Shown: positions 14,719 to 26,402 of the stretch, piece after piece
How the letters are laid out: the number at the start of each line of letters is the position of its first letter
Numbering within the stretch: the first letter of the stretch is position 1
NCBI GenBank assembly: GCA_015152475.1
Contig: SUTW01000001.1
Location: 62,001-126,000 of the forward strand
Reading direction: 5' to 3'
DNA: 64,000 bases
DNA from: Cyanobacteria bacterium SIG30
GTDB taxonomy: Bacteria > Cyanobacteriota > Vampirovibrionia > Gastranaerophilales > Gastranaerophilaceae
The notes under the pieces: generated by a model
Database searches by the model: none
What the model saw: only the letters and a program-made list of their open reading frames with translations
Told to the model about the DNA's origin: nothing
Made by a program: the position numbers and the translations under genes

Positions 14719-17700
14719 ATGAGAAAAACAACATTATTAAAGCTTTTTGCAGCTTTTGCAGTGGTTCTCTCTACAGCATGCCAAGTTTATGCGATTGACG
14801 CTAACGCATTGCCTAACGTTGTAGGTTCAGTCAATGTGCAAAACACTATTGACTCAACTAACAAAACATTAACATCTACTATTAAAGGTGGTGCTAACGC
14901 TGTTGGTCAAAACGATATGACTGGTGGTTTAGGCAGCAATGGAACTTGGAATATTAACGCAAGCGCGCATTCACAAACATTTTTAGGAAGATTTATCGAC
15001 GGAAAATTAACAGAATTAAACGGTAAAATCAACACAGGATGTGCTTCAGGAGCTGGTTGCGGTTACGATAGCACATTAAAAGTTATATTAACAAACCCAT
15101 ACGGTATAACTTTTGGTAATGGTTCTCAAGTAAACGCTAACTCATTCACAGTTTCAACATTTGATGCTGAAGGCGCTAAAAATATTAAAAATATGAGTGC
15201 GTCAGAACTTGAAGCATACAAAAACAGCTTAACTTCAAAATTTGGTCCAAATGTAGACATTAAATTTGAAGGCGGAAGCAAAACAGATGGCGCAGCAGTT
15301 ACATTGAATGGTTCAACTTGGAACATTGACAAAACAGCTGCAATCGTTGCAAAAGACATCAATGTTTATAAAGGTTCTAAAATTTCAACAAATCTTAATT
15401 ATAACTATGGCAACAACCAAAATTTCAGCAACCTTAAATTAATAACCACTGACGGTGTTATTTTCAAATATGCCGCAAACGGTTATATGAATAATGGCAA
15501 CGCACAAATTTTGGCTGCAAAATCAGATGTTGACTATAAAATCAATATCGGTGATAAAAATTCAACAAATGCAACTGATGCAGAATTACATTCAGGAAAC
15601 GTACATATTATAAATATGGGCAAAACTGATAATTCTACAGTTAAAGTTGCAAAATCAGCAATCAAAGGTTACAAACTTATAAATAATGCTTACGGTGATA
15701 TTTATTTAGTTGGTAATGATGTTTCAGTTAATGATTCTTTACTTGAAACACACAATACTCACGAAGCTGATAACACATCAAAAAATACATATTCTAAAGT
15801 TGGCGGTTCAATAGTTGTACAAGCTAATAAAGGAATCGGTATCAACAATTCAACAATTAAAACAGCTTATTCAACTGTAAAAGATGAATCAGGCGACGTG
15901 ATTATGGACGTTTCTAAAACTGGTAATATTAATATTACAAATTCAACAGTAAACTCAAAAGGCTTAGTATCTGCTACTGCTAACGATGGTAATGTTAACA
16001 TCACAAATTCAGTTTTAGTTGCTAAAAATAAAACTGGCTCTGGCCAAAAAGAAGATATGGTTCTATTCGGCAAAAAAGGTGTAAAAGTTGAAGATTCAAA
16101 CCTAGATGCTGATCAAGACGTAACAATTAAATCAACTGCAGGTAATGTTAATCTTGTAGATAACGGTAAAATCAAAGCAGGAAACAAATTAACTATCATT
16201 GGTAAAAACTCATTAATTGAAGGTTCTGCTTTAAGCTACAATGCAATCGCTCTTCACGATGGCACAAACACAAACAACGTAACTATTAAAGATACAACAA
16301 CATTACAAGACAATGGTTCAACAGATGGTCTTAAACTTGATGTTAAAGGTAATTTAACAATCGACAACAACTCATTAAAAACAAGAACACCTGGTGACAA
16401 ATATGCAGATGCAACTAATCAAAATAAAATTGCATTAAATGCAACTGGTAATATCACTATTCAAAACAATTCAGATATTACATCTTCAACAAATACAAAT
16501 ATAAATGCTCAAAATAATGTTAATATCAAAAATTCAAAACTTACTGCTGAAAATAACACTATTGTTGCAGCAGCAGGAAGCATTAATTTAGATAAAGCAA
16601 ACATTAAAGCAAACAAAAACAATACATTAACAGCTAAAAAAGATGTTAATAGCGAATGCTCAGAGTTAGATGCTCAAAACAACGCAGTAACTGCTCAAAC
16701 AGGCGCAATTGATTTGAAAAACACAAAAGCAAAAGCTACTAAAAATAATAATTTAGTTGCTAAAACAAATGTTAAAACAGCTAACGTTAGAATCAGCGGC
16801 GATAACAACATCGTAACTGCTCAAACAGGCAATGCTGAATTAACAAATACCGAAGTTCAAGGTAAAACTAAAAACACAATTACAGCAAACAAAGGCAATG
16901 TTACATTCAAATTCGACAAAGACTTACAAAAAGCTTGCGAAGGCAATGGCTGCTTAGATGTTGTCCAAGAAAATAAAGTAGAAGCAAAAGCAAACGACAT
17001 CATTGCTGATGAAGGCAATATTGAAATCAAAGGTGCAAAAATCACAGCTACTGAAGGCGACAACACAATCAAAGCGCCTACAGGAAGCATCAGAATTGAA
17101 AATACAAAAGTTAAAGCTGCTAAAAACAACAACATTGTTGCTGCAGATGATGTTGACACAGAATGTGCAGAATTAGAAGCTGAAAACAATATCGTAACCG
17201 CTCAAAACGGAAAGGTTACAATGTCTAATACTCAAGTTAAAGCAACTAAAAACAACACTATTACAGCTAACAAAAATGTTAAAACAGCTAACGTTAGAAT
17301 CAATGGTGGTAACAACACAATTAAATCTAAATCAGCTAATGTTGAAATTGTAAACACAGACATTCAAGCTAAAAATAAAAACTTGATTGTTGCTGATAAA
17401 GGCAGTGTTACATTCAAATTCGACAAAGACTTACAAAAAGCTTGCGAAGGCAATGGCTGCTTAGAAGCGGTTACAAAAAACAACATTAAAGGTAAAGAAA
17501 ACAATATCAAAGCTGACGAAGACGTTGTTATCGATACAACTATTACACCTGATGATGAAACAAAACCAGAAGATACAATAACAACAATCGAAGGCAAAAA
17601 CATCACAACAGGTGCAAAGGTTGTTTACGATGACCTATTCGATACAACAGGAACTATCGTTGGTGACGGTCAATTAGATACAAAAGGCACAAAAATTAAA

Positions 17701-18384
17701 CTTGTAACTCCTGGCAACATCAACCTTGTTCTTAAAAATGCTAACAACAAAAAAGCAGGTCTTGAATTAGACGGTAGCAAAGTTGAAATCAAAACAAGAG
17801 ACGGACAACTTGCAATTTCTAAAATCTACGCAGATGAATTATACTTAGACCAAGATGAAAAATTCATCGCAGGTACAACAACAATCACAGATGCAGAAAA
17901 AGCAGTTGATTCATTCGCTTCAACTAACCCTGCGGAACTTTCAAACCAAGCTGGTTTTGACAGCAACTTACCAGGAAGAGCATATATTGAAGTTAAAGAC
18001 GGCTTCAACTTTGACTGGGAACCATCACAAGTTGCAGTTAACGGAATCTACCAAGGTAGTTTCAATGAAATCAAAAACGCTGACGGCGAAATTATCGGTT
18101 ATGGCAAACACTATATAACACTTGATAAAAACACAACTGAAGGTCAATTCTTACTAACATACAACAAACCATTCGCTTGTGAAGAACCACCTGTTATTAT
18201 GCCAGATGTGGATTACTCAAGAGGTTATCTAGATGACCAAACTGCATTAACTAAAATCCCATTGCAAGCAGCTATGCTAGGTAATGCAGGTCCAATCCAA
18301 AACGGAACAACTGACCCATCTATCAGTATGATAGCAGCAGCGGCAGCAGTGAACGTTGAAGATGACGAACAATTAGATTACTAA
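14719..18384 (+). CDS. TpsA large exoprotein (filamentous haemagglutinin-type)
   Basis: A 1221-aa secreted protein, predicted beta-helical surface adhesin or exoprotein. A signal peptide covers residues 1-25 (LLKLFAAFAVVLSTACQVYA). The FHA-type TPS domain follows, with NPYGITFGNGS near residue 126, the NPxGI motif recognised by TpsB. The body is Asn/Thr/Lys-rich repeats of NITITN type typical of right-handed beta-helices. Two units of 169 aa each end in FKFDKDLQKACEGNGCL; 60 bp of DNA are identical between them. The C-terminus, rich in Ala and Met then acidic (EDDEQLDY), shows no toxin or peptidase domain that I recognise. AAAGGGA lies six bases before the ATG. Divergent from its transporter. 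Confidence 0.9.
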   Translation: MRKTTLLKLFAAFAVVLSTACQVYAIDANALPNVVGSVNVQNTIDSTNKTLTSTIKGGANAVGQNDMTGGLGSNGTWNINASAHSQTFLGRFIDGKLTELNGKINTGCASGAGCGYDSTLKVILTNPYGITFGNGSQVNANSFTVSTFDAEGAKNIKNMSASELEAYKNSLTSKFGPNVDIKFEGGSKTDGAAVTLNGSTWNIDKTAAIVAKDINVYKGSKISTNLNYNYGNNQNFSNLKLITTDGVIFKYAANGYMNNGNAQILAAKSDVDYKINIGDKNSTNATDAELHSGNVHIINMGKTDNSTVKVAKSAIKGYKLINNAYGDIYLVGNDVSVNDSLLETHNTHEADNTSKNTYSKVGGSIVVQANKGIGINNSTIKTAYSTVKDESGDVIMDVSKTGNINITNSTVNSKGLVSATANDGNVNITNSVLVAKNKTGSGQKEDMVLFGKKGVKVEDSNLDADQDVTIKSTAGNVNLVDNGKIKAGNKLTIIGKNSLIEGSALSYNAIALHDGTNTNNVTIKDTTTLQDNGSTDGLKLDVKGNLTIDNNSLKTRTPGDKYADATNQNKIALNATGNITIQNNSDITSSTNTNINAQNNVNIKNSKLTAENNTIVAAAGSINLDKANIKANKNNTLTAKKDVNSECSELDAQNNAVTAQTGAIDLKNTKAKATKNNNLVAKTNVKTANVRISGDNNIVTAQTGNAELTNTEVQGKTKNTITANKGNVTFKFDKDLQKACEGNGCLDVVQENKVEAKANDIIADEGNIEIKGAKITATEGDNTIKAPTGSIRIENTKVKAAKNNNIVAADDVDTECAELEAENNIVTAQNGKVTMSNTQVKATKNNTITANKNVKTANVRINGGNNTIKSKSANVEIVNTDIQAKNKNLIVADKGSVTFKFDKDLQKACEGNGCLEAVTKNNIKGKENNIKADEDVVIDTTITPDDETKPEDTITTIEGKNITTGAKVVYDDLFDTTGTIVGDGQLDTKGTKIKLVTPGNINLVLKNANNKKAGLELDGSKVEIKTRDGQLAISKIYADELYLDQDEKFIAGTTTITDAEKAVDSFASTNPAELSNQAGFDSNLPGRAYIEVKDGFNFDWEPSQVAVNGIYQGSFNEIKNADGEIIGYGKHYITLDKNTTEGQFLLTYNKPFACEEPPVIMPDVDYSRGYLDDQTALTKIPLQAAMLGNAGPIQNGTTDPSISMIAAAAAVNVEDDEQLDY
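16899..17465 (+). repeat. Exact 60-bp repeat within tpsA, period 507 bp
   Basis: Positions 16899-16958 and 17406-17465 are identical and encode the end of two successive 169-aa modules (VTFKFDKDLQKACEGNGCL). The rest of the modules is similar but diverged. Such in-frame repeats allow copy-number change by recombination. Confidence 0.85.
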
Positions 18385-18399
18385 TCAAATAAAAAAATA

Positions 18400-18434
18400 A
18401 AAGAGTCTCTTAAAATTAAAGAGACTCTTTTTTA
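18400..18434 (+). terminator. Intrinsic terminator of tpsA
   Basis: An AAGAGTCTCTT / AAGAGACTCTT stem followed by a T run, 16 bp after the tpsA stop. It separates tpsA from the TPR gene. Confidence 0.85.
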
Positions 18435-18463
18435 TTGCTTATTTTTGTGAGATTATAAAAATT

Positions 18464-20536
18464 ATGAAGAAAATAATTTTTGCAATATTAATGTGTTGTT
18501 TATTATGTCATTCCTCTTTTGGAGAAATGGCAATTATAAATTCGGAATCATCTGAACCTTTTGAAAAAAAGATTAATTCAATACAAGAAGAAATAATCAA
18601 AAATCCAAATAATGATATAGCTATTGAAAAATATATAAATGCACTTTCAACAAGAGCAAACTATTATAAAAAAGCAAAAAGAAATTTTGAAAAATCATCT
18701 GACGATCTAAGAAGCGCATTGTTTTTTCTAAGTGAAGATAAAAATTCAGACAAATATATTGAGTTTTCGAAAAGATTGGGCGAAAACTTATCTGATATGG
18801 AATATTACCCAACAAATTCCGAAAGATTAGAATACGCAAAAAGTTTATTTTGGGAAAACAAATTCTTTGCATCAGCATATGAATTTGAACAACTTTCTGC
18901 AATTGGATATGAAGATTATGTTTGTTTTGAATATTTAGGAGACATTTATCAAAAAATAAACAGACAAGAAAAAGCGGTTGAAGCATATAAAAAATCTATT
19001 GAAAAATATTCTAAAAATGCAGATGTATCCTATAAACTTGCAAAATTATATGAAAAAAGAAATGAAATAGCTCTTGCAAATGAAAAATATAGACAAACAA
19101 TCGCAAATACGAAAGAAAGAAAAGTTTTAGACGAAATTATAAATATATACGCAAGAAAAATACAAGCAAATCCAAACAATTCAGAATTATATGAAATTTT
19201 GGCAATGGCATATAAACAAGAAAATAATTACCCTAAGACATATGCTCTTTTAAATAAAGCTCTTTCGATGAATCCAAATGACATAACAATAAAATATGAA
19301 CTTGGAAATATTCTTTATGAAATGAAAGAATATTTAAAAGCTGTAAAAATATATGATTCAATTTTAGCTAAAAATGCATATGACACACAGATAAGAATAG
19401 CAAAAGCAAAAAGCCTTATTGGTTTAGGGAAAAAAGCTGAAGGAGTCAAAGAGTTTCAACTGGTTTTAGCCCTATATCCTGAATCTTTACAGGCACAATA
19501 TGGCATCTTTAAAGTATTTTATGGAGAACCATTAGATAATACTGCAAGAAGATTTTACCCTTTAGACACAACATTTATACCAAATTCAAATCTTTATGAA
19601 AAATTAGGAAAATTCGCCCAAGAAATTTCACAAACAGAACATGCTACAAAATTTTATAAACAAGCGCTTTTAAAAGATGACAAAAATTCAAATGCATATA
19701 TTTCTCTATATGATATATATGAGCTCGAAAATAACAAGGCTGAAGCTTTATTATTAATTGAAGAAGCAAATAAAAAATTACCTGATGATAAAAAGATTTT
19801 AGAAATATATGAAAGTTTAAATAAAGATGAAACAACAAGAAAAAATGAAATTGCGCTTTCATATTTCAAAAATAATGATTTTCGAAAGGCTATAAAAATA
19901 TATGAACAAATAAATCCTAAAAATTCTGATGTCTATCTTTCAATAGCAAATTGTTATACTTTACTTAAAAACTATAAAAAAGCTCAAGAAAATCTTGAAA
20001 ATGCAACCAAAATTGACCCAACAAATTCAGATATTTATTATGCGCTAGCGCTTAGTTATCTTAACCAAAATTCACCACAAAGTGCCAAAAGAGAACTTCA
20101 TAAAGCAATTGCATTAAATAAAAATAATTTAAAGGCGCAAAAGCTTTTAAATTCTATTGTAATAAACGAAATAAGCGTTATTTTAGAAAATGCAGGAAAT
20201 TTATATTACCAAAAAAATTATGAAGGTGCGCTTGAAATTTTAAATTCCGCACTACAAAAATATGGAGCACACACGCAATTATTTTATTACAGAGGTATGA
20301 TTAATCAAGCGCAAAATAAATATATAGAAGCACTTGAAGATTACAAAAAAGTAACTGAGATAGACAACAGTTATGACCCTGTTTATTATTCGCTTGGTAC
20401 ATTATTTGAAAAAATAGGCAAAGAAAAAGATGCCCTAAACGCATATGAAAGATATCTTTCAGGAAGTCCTACGGATAATGAATCTATTAAAAAAGCGCAA
20501 GAAAAAGTTATTGAACTTGGTAAAAAATATTACTAA
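18464..20536 (+). CDS. Secreted tetratricopeptide-repeat protein
   Basis: A 690-aa protein beginning MKKIIFAILMCCLLCHSSFG, a Sec signal without a convincing lipobox. Most of the rest is TPR solenoid, with a dozen or so helical pairs such as YEDYVCFEYLGDIYQKINRQ and AYDTQIRIAKAKSLIGLGKK. TPR solenoids bind other proteins. It follows tpsA after a terminator, so it is probably transcribed separately, but the position and predicted periplasmic location make a link to exoprotein assembly conceivable. No ribosome site is visible, and a TATAAA lies four bases before the ATG, so a leaderless message is possible. Specific function unknown. Confidence 0.8.
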   Translation: MKKIIFAILMCCLLCHSSFGEMAIINSESSEPFEKKINSIQEEIIKNPNNDIAIEKYINALSTRANYYKKAKRNFEKSSDDLRSALFFLSEDKNSDKYIEFSKRLGENLSDMEYYPTNSERLEYAKSLFWENKFFASAYEFEQLSAIGYEDYVCFEYLGDIYQKINRQEKAVEAYKKSIEKYSKNADVSYKLAKLYEKRNEIALANEKYRQTIANTKERKVLDEIINIYARKIQANPNNSELYEILAMAYKQENNYPKTYALLNKALSMNPNDITIKYELGNILYEMKEYLKAVKIYDSILAKNAYDTQIRIAKAKSLIGLGKKAEGVKEFQLVLALYPESLQAQYGIFKVFYGEPLDNTARRFYPLDTTFIPNSNLYEKLGKFAQEISQTEHATKFYKQALLKDDKNSNAYISLYDIYELENNKAEALLLIEEANKKLPDDKKILEIYESLNKDETTRKNEIALSYFKNNDFRKAIKIYEQINPKNSDVYLSIANCYTLLKNYKKAQENLENATKIDPTNSDIYYALALSYLNQNSPQSAKRELHKAIALNKNNLKAQKLLNSIVINEISVILENAGNLYYQKNYEGALEILNSALQKYGAHTQLFYYRGMINQAQNKYIEALEDYKKVTEIDNSYDPVYYSLGTLFEKIGKEKDALNAYERYLSGSPTDNESIKKAQEKVIELGKKYY

Positions 20537-20549
20537 AATAAAATATTAA

Positions 20550-20575
20550 AAAGCCCTAAATTCAATTAGGGCTTT
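20550..20575. terminator. Bidirectional terminator between the TPR gene and dnaB
   Basis: An AAAGCCCTAA / TTAGGGCTTT stem with a 6-nt loop between two convergent genes, with A and T runs on both sides. Confidence 0.8.
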
Positions 20576-20579
20576 AATT

Positions 20580-21920
20580 TTAATCTTTTTTGATTTTGTT
20601 TTTAAATCTTGTTGTTGCACCATGGAATATAAGCTCAAAACTACCAACTGGACCATTTCTTTGTTTTGCAACCATAATTTGTGCTTTATTTTTGAATTCT
20701 GGGTTTTCTTTATCGTAGTATTCTTCTCTATATATGAACATAACAATATCAGCGTCTTGCTCGATTGCACCAGATTCTCTCAAATCTGAAAGCATTGGAC
20801 GTTTGTCTGTTCTTTGTTCTGTTGCACGGGATAATTGTGATAAACAAATAATTGGTACGTCAATTTCACGGGCCAATGATTTCAAGCCTCTTGAAATTGA
20901 AGAAATTTGTTGAATTCTATCTTTTGAACTTCTATCTTCAATTAATTGCAAATAATCAATAACCAATAAAGATAAATCAGGATGCTCCATTTTTAAACGT
21001 CTTGAGATAGCTCTTATTTCAGAAACACTCAAACCTGGTTTATCTATAATATACAAAGGAACATCATGTAAAGTGTTCATTGTATTCGTAAGCTTTTCCC
21101 ACTCTTGCATTTGAAGTTCGCCAGTTCTAACTTTTTGGGCATCAACTTCAGCCTCAGCACACAAAACCCTTTGTGAAAGCTGAATTTCTGACATTTCAAG
21201 AGAAAATATGCCAACTGGTTTCTTTTGTCTGATTGCAACGTTTTGAGCAATATTCAAGGCAAAAGCAGTTTTCCCCATAGATGGACGTGCAGCCAAAATA
21301 ATTAAATCTGATTTTTGAAAACCGGCAGTCAAGGCATCTAATTCATAATAACCACTTGGAACACCAACGTAAGTGCCTTTATTTTCCCATCTGTATTCAA
21401 TTTGTTCAACTGTTTTGATAAGCAAATCAGTCAAAACACTCATTTCTTGTTTGCCTTTTTTCTGAGCAATTTGAAAAATTAATCTTTCAGCATTTTCCAA
21501 AGATTCTTGAGCATCAGTCATTTCGTAAGTTGCTTCAATAATATTGCTACCTGCGTTTATTAATTCTCTTTTAGTTGCATTTTCTTGAATAATTTTTGCA
21601 TAATATTCAATATTTGAAGTTAACACAGTATCCATCATCAAATCATTCAAATATTCCCTGCCACCAATAGTTTCTAATTGGTGTGTTGAATTTAAAAATT
21701 CACCAACCGTCAAAGCGTCAATTGGTTTACTTTGATTATAAAGAGTCAAAATTGTTTCATAAACTATTTTGTTTGCCGGACTATAAAAAAATTCAGGAGA
21801 CAGCATCTCAACAACACGGTTCAATCCATTTGGATTCATCAATATAGAACCTAAAACTGCGCTTTCTGCCTCTAAATTTTGAGGTGGTAGCTTCTTTGAT
21901 AAAATTTCTTTAACTGCCAT
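20580..21920 (-). CDS. dnaB: Replicative DNA helicase DnaB
   Basis: The hexameric helicase that unwinds DNA at the replication fork. The 446-aa protein has the DnaB N-domain (PPQNLEAESAVLGSILMNP), a linker region, and the RecA-like domain with Walker A ARPSMGKTAFALN near residue 213, LLVIDYLQLI as Walker B, and LSQLSRATEQR. No intein is present and length is normal. A ribosome site AAAGG lies before the ATG. It stands alone with terminators on both sides. Confidence 0.96.
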   Translation of the reverse strand: MAVKEILSKKLPPQNLEAESAVLGSILMNPNGLNRVVEMLSPEFFYSPANKIVYETILTLYNQSKPIDALTVGEFLNSTHQLETIGGREYLNDLMMDTVLTSNIEYYAKIIQENATKRELINAGSNIIEATYEMTDAQESLENAERLIFQIAQKKGKQEMSVLTDLLIKTVEQIEYRWENKGTYVGVPSGYYELDALTAGFQKSDLIILAARPSMGKTAFALNIAQNVAIRQKKPVGIFSLEMSEIQLSQRVLCAEAEVDAQKVRTGELQMQEWEKLTNTMNTLHDVPLYIIDKPGLSVSEIRAISRRLKMEHPDLSLLVIDYLQLIEDRSSKDRIQQISSISRGLKSLAREIDVPIICLSQLSRATEQRTDKRPMLSDLRESGAIEQDADIVMFIYREEYYDKENPEFKNKAQIMVAKQRNGPVGSFELIFHGATTRFKNKIKKD

Positions 21921-22020
21921 TTTGATACCTTTTATGACATTATAATTTATAAAATAAAGCTTTACAATAAATTATTTTGTTTTGTAACGAGACTTTTTGT
22001 CATATTTTATCAAAATAAAA

Positions 22021-22046
22021 GTGGGTATGGCTTTTGCCACACCCAC
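22021..22046 (-). terminator. Intrinsic terminator of hup
   Basis: A GTGGGTGTGGC / GCCATACCCAC stem (one wobble) with a 4-nt loop, followed by TTTTATTTT on the minus strand, 20 bp after the hup stop. Confidence 0.8.
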
Positions 22047-22066
22047 TTAAAATCTTTTTTCAAAAA

Positions 22067-22339
22067 CTATTTTACAAGTTCTTTGAATTTTTTACCAGCT
22101 GAGAATGCTGGAACAGTTTTAGCAGCAATTTTGATTGCAGCGCCAGTTTGTGGGTTGCGACCAGTTCTTGCAGCTCTTTTTCTAGCTTCAAATGTACCAA
22201 AACCAACTAAAGTTACTTTTTTACCTTTAGCAACTGTTTTTTGAATAGTTTCTAAAGTTGCAGCAATAACTTCTGTAGCTTGTTTTTGAGATAATTTAGA
22301 TTTTTCTGCTACTGCTTTTACCAATTCTTCTTTGTTCAT
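22067..22339 (-). CDS. hup: Histone-like DNA-binding protein HU
   Basis: A 90-aa nucleoid protein that bends DNA as a dimer. The sequence starts MNKEELVKAVAEKSKLSQKQA and contains VTLVGFGTFEARKRAARTGRNPQTG, the saddle and the arm that inserts into the minor groove, with the conserved Pro. Length is exactly that of the family. AGGAG upstream supports the start, and a good promoter precedes it. HU or IHF cannot be told apart from one gene; the single short form fits HU. Confidence 0.93.
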   Translation of the reverse strand: MNKEELVKAVAEKSKLSQKQATEVIAATLETIQKTVAKGKKVTLVGFGTFEARKRAARTGRNPQTGAAIKIAAKTVPAFSAGKKFKELVK

Positions 22340-22366
22340 TATGAACTCCTTTCTGTTTACTCCTCT

Positions 22367-22394
22367 ATTATACCTATTTTATTTGGTTTTGCAA
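22367..22394 (-). promoter_or_regulatory. Promoter of hup
   Basis: TTGCAA (22389-22394) and a perfect TATAAT (22367-22372) with a 16-bp spacer, 28 bp before the hup start codon. Confidence 0.6.
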
Positions 22395-22489
22395 GCTTTT
22401 TTTTCAAAAAAACCACTAAAATTAGTATTTTTCAGACATTAAATCGTAAAACCATTGTGCCACAAGCATTTTAGGCATAATAAAACACA

Positions 22490-23353
22490 TTATAATTGCG
22501 TTTTCATCTTCCCAAATTTGATATCTTTGTAAAAATAATTTAATATTTGATAAGCATCATAGCCTTTTTGAGCTAAATTATTTGCCCCATGCTGACTCAT
22601 GCCGACACCATGACCGTTTTTCTTAATCCCTGAATCATAACCATTAACAGAATGTATGTAAGGTAAATCCTTCATCCAAACCGATTTCGCAGCAACTGTT
22701 TTACCACCAGATGAAGCATGGTAATACGCGGCAATAATTTTGTTATTATGTGTCATAATAACTCCCTTTGTCTGCAAAACTGCCTGTGTCGTATTTGGTT
22801 TCTCAGAACTTATCCCACCATATGCCTGGTCTTGTGGAGTATCTTTTAAATCATATCCCTTTGAGCCACGTTTGCCCATATTTGCAACAGCATAACTTCT
22901 TGCAGCTATTGCCTGTGCTTTATGTGCTTCAAAATTCCATTTATAAGGCATCTCCGAAGGTACAACTCCAAGTAAATATTCTTCAAGTGGCAATTCATTT
23001 ATAACAGTAATTTTTCTATCCACATTATAAACTATTAATCTACCTCTATACCATCTATTTTTTGTACCCATAAAGCATTTTGGCTCTTTTGGCTGAATAA
23101 TTATATAATTTGTTTTTAATTTATAATTTTTACGTCTTATTCTAATCGAAAATGTATTACCGTTCGGTTTCAATGTATAAGCAGTCAAAGGTCTCATTTC
23201 ATATAAAACCTTACCTGTTTGCCCATCAATAATCTCAGCATTTTTTGATGCACCTACATAAGTTGAACGCACGCCTTCTTGAAGTCCGATTCTTATGGCG
23301 TAAACAGGTTGTATAAAAAGAAGCAATAAAACTATAAAAAAGAACTTTCTCAT
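22490..23353 (-). CDS. SpoIID/LytB-domain protein
   Basis: A 287-aa exported protein of the SpoIID/LytB family, whose members act on or stimulate enzymes acting on peptidoglycan glycan strands; in Cyanobacteria and relatives they are not tied to sporulation. An N-terminal signal (MRKFFFIVLLLLFIQPVYA) is followed by a small beta domain. The SpoIID core has LPLEEYLLGVVPSEMP, KAQAIAARSYA, the DTPQDQAYGG segment, YYHASSGGKT and GHGVGMSQHGA. Its start codon lies exactly six bases after an extended -10 box with no ribosome site, predicting a leaderless mRNA. No other sporulation gene is near. Confidence 0.88.
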   Translation of the reverse strand: MRKFFFIVLLLLFIQPVYAIRIGLQEGVRSTYVGASKNAEIIDGQTGKVLYEMRPLTAYTLKPNGNTFSIRIRRKNYKLKTNYIIIQPKEPKCFMGTKNRWYRGRLIVYNVDRKITVINELPLEEYLLGVVPSEMPYKWNFEAHKAQAIAARSYAVANMGKRGSKGYDLKDTPQDQAYGGISSEKPNTTQAVLQTKGVIMTHNNKIIAAYYHASSGGKTVAAKSVWMKDLPYIHSVNGYDSGIKKNGHGVGMSQHGANNLAQKGYDAYQILNYFYKDIKFGKMKTQL

Positions 23354-23359
23354 AATAAA

Positions 23360-23368
23360 ATTCTAGCA
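23360..23368 (-). promoter_or_regulatory. Extended -10 of the SpoIID-like gene, leaderless layout
   Basis: TGCTAGAAT on the minus strand ends six bases before the ATG. No Shine-Dalgarno sequence is present between them. Confidence 0.5.
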
Positions 23369-23409
23369 GAAAGTTTAAAATAATCATCAATTATTTAAAT
23401 TAAGTTGTA

Positions 23410-23442
23410 AAAAAGCCACCAAGAAATTCTCAGTGGCTTTTT
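23410..23442 (-). terminator. Intrinsic terminator of gap
   Basis: An AAAAAGCCAC / GTGGCTTTTT stem, 26 bp after the gap stop, with T runs on both strands. Confidence 0.85.
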
Positions 23443-23468
23443 GTTATTAACTAAATTATAAAATTTAA

Positions 23469-24533
<1,065 letters not shown>

Positions 24534-24540
24534 TCAATTA

Positions 24541-24643
24541 AAAGAAAAACCCTGATTACTCAGGGTGTTTGTTGGATTCAAGCGCAGGGGGGGCCTGCGT
24601 TTGTTTTCCTTATAAATTAAAATGTTTAAGGCATGTTAAATAT
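24541..24643 (-). ncRNA. Candidate small RNA between groL and gap (about 100 nt)
   Basis: A self-contained minus-strand unit without an ORF. Promoter TTGTAT-17-TATAAT (24650-24678) predicts a start near 24643. A hairpin CGCAGG / CCTGCG with a loop of five C bases is at 24583-24599. A terminator stem ACCCTGA / TCAGGGT with the T-rich run TTTTTCTTTT ends it near 24541. A separate promoter for gap follows, which argues against a simple gap leader. It lacks the conserved SRP and 6S features. An attenuator of gap is the main alternative. Confidence 0.45.
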
Positions 24644-24649
24644 AATACT

Positions 24650-24678
24650 ATTATACAATTTTTTTTCGCCACATACAA
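24650..24678 (-). promoter_or_regulatory. Promoter of the candidate small RNA
   Basis: TTGTAT (24673-24678) and a perfect TATAAT (24650-24655) with a 17-bp spacer, directly downstream of the groL terminator and with no ORF after it. Confidence 0.5.
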
Positions 24679-24694
24679 GTTTTTTACATAAATT

Positions 24695-24718
24695 AAAAGA
24701 CCACCGAAGTGGTCTTTT
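24695..24718 (-). terminator. Intrinsic terminator of groESL
   Basis: A 10-bp stem AAAAGACCAC / GTGGTCTTTT with a TTCG tetraloop on the minus strand, a very stable terminator, followed by a T-rich run. Confidence 0.88.
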
Positions 24719-24740
24719 GAGATATATAATTTTGGTTAAA

Positions 24741-26402
<1,662 letters not shown>

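Noticed and set aside
24583-24599. Seven-G run as another phase-variation tract
   Set aside because: It is non-coding and forms the loop of a hairpin. At seven bases it is shorter than the pilin tracts and has no reading frame to switch.
24541-24643. Signal recognition particle RNA or 6S RNA at the groL-gap gap
   Set aside because: The conserved SRP apical loop sequence and the long 6S bubble are absent. Kept only as an unnamed small RNA candidate.
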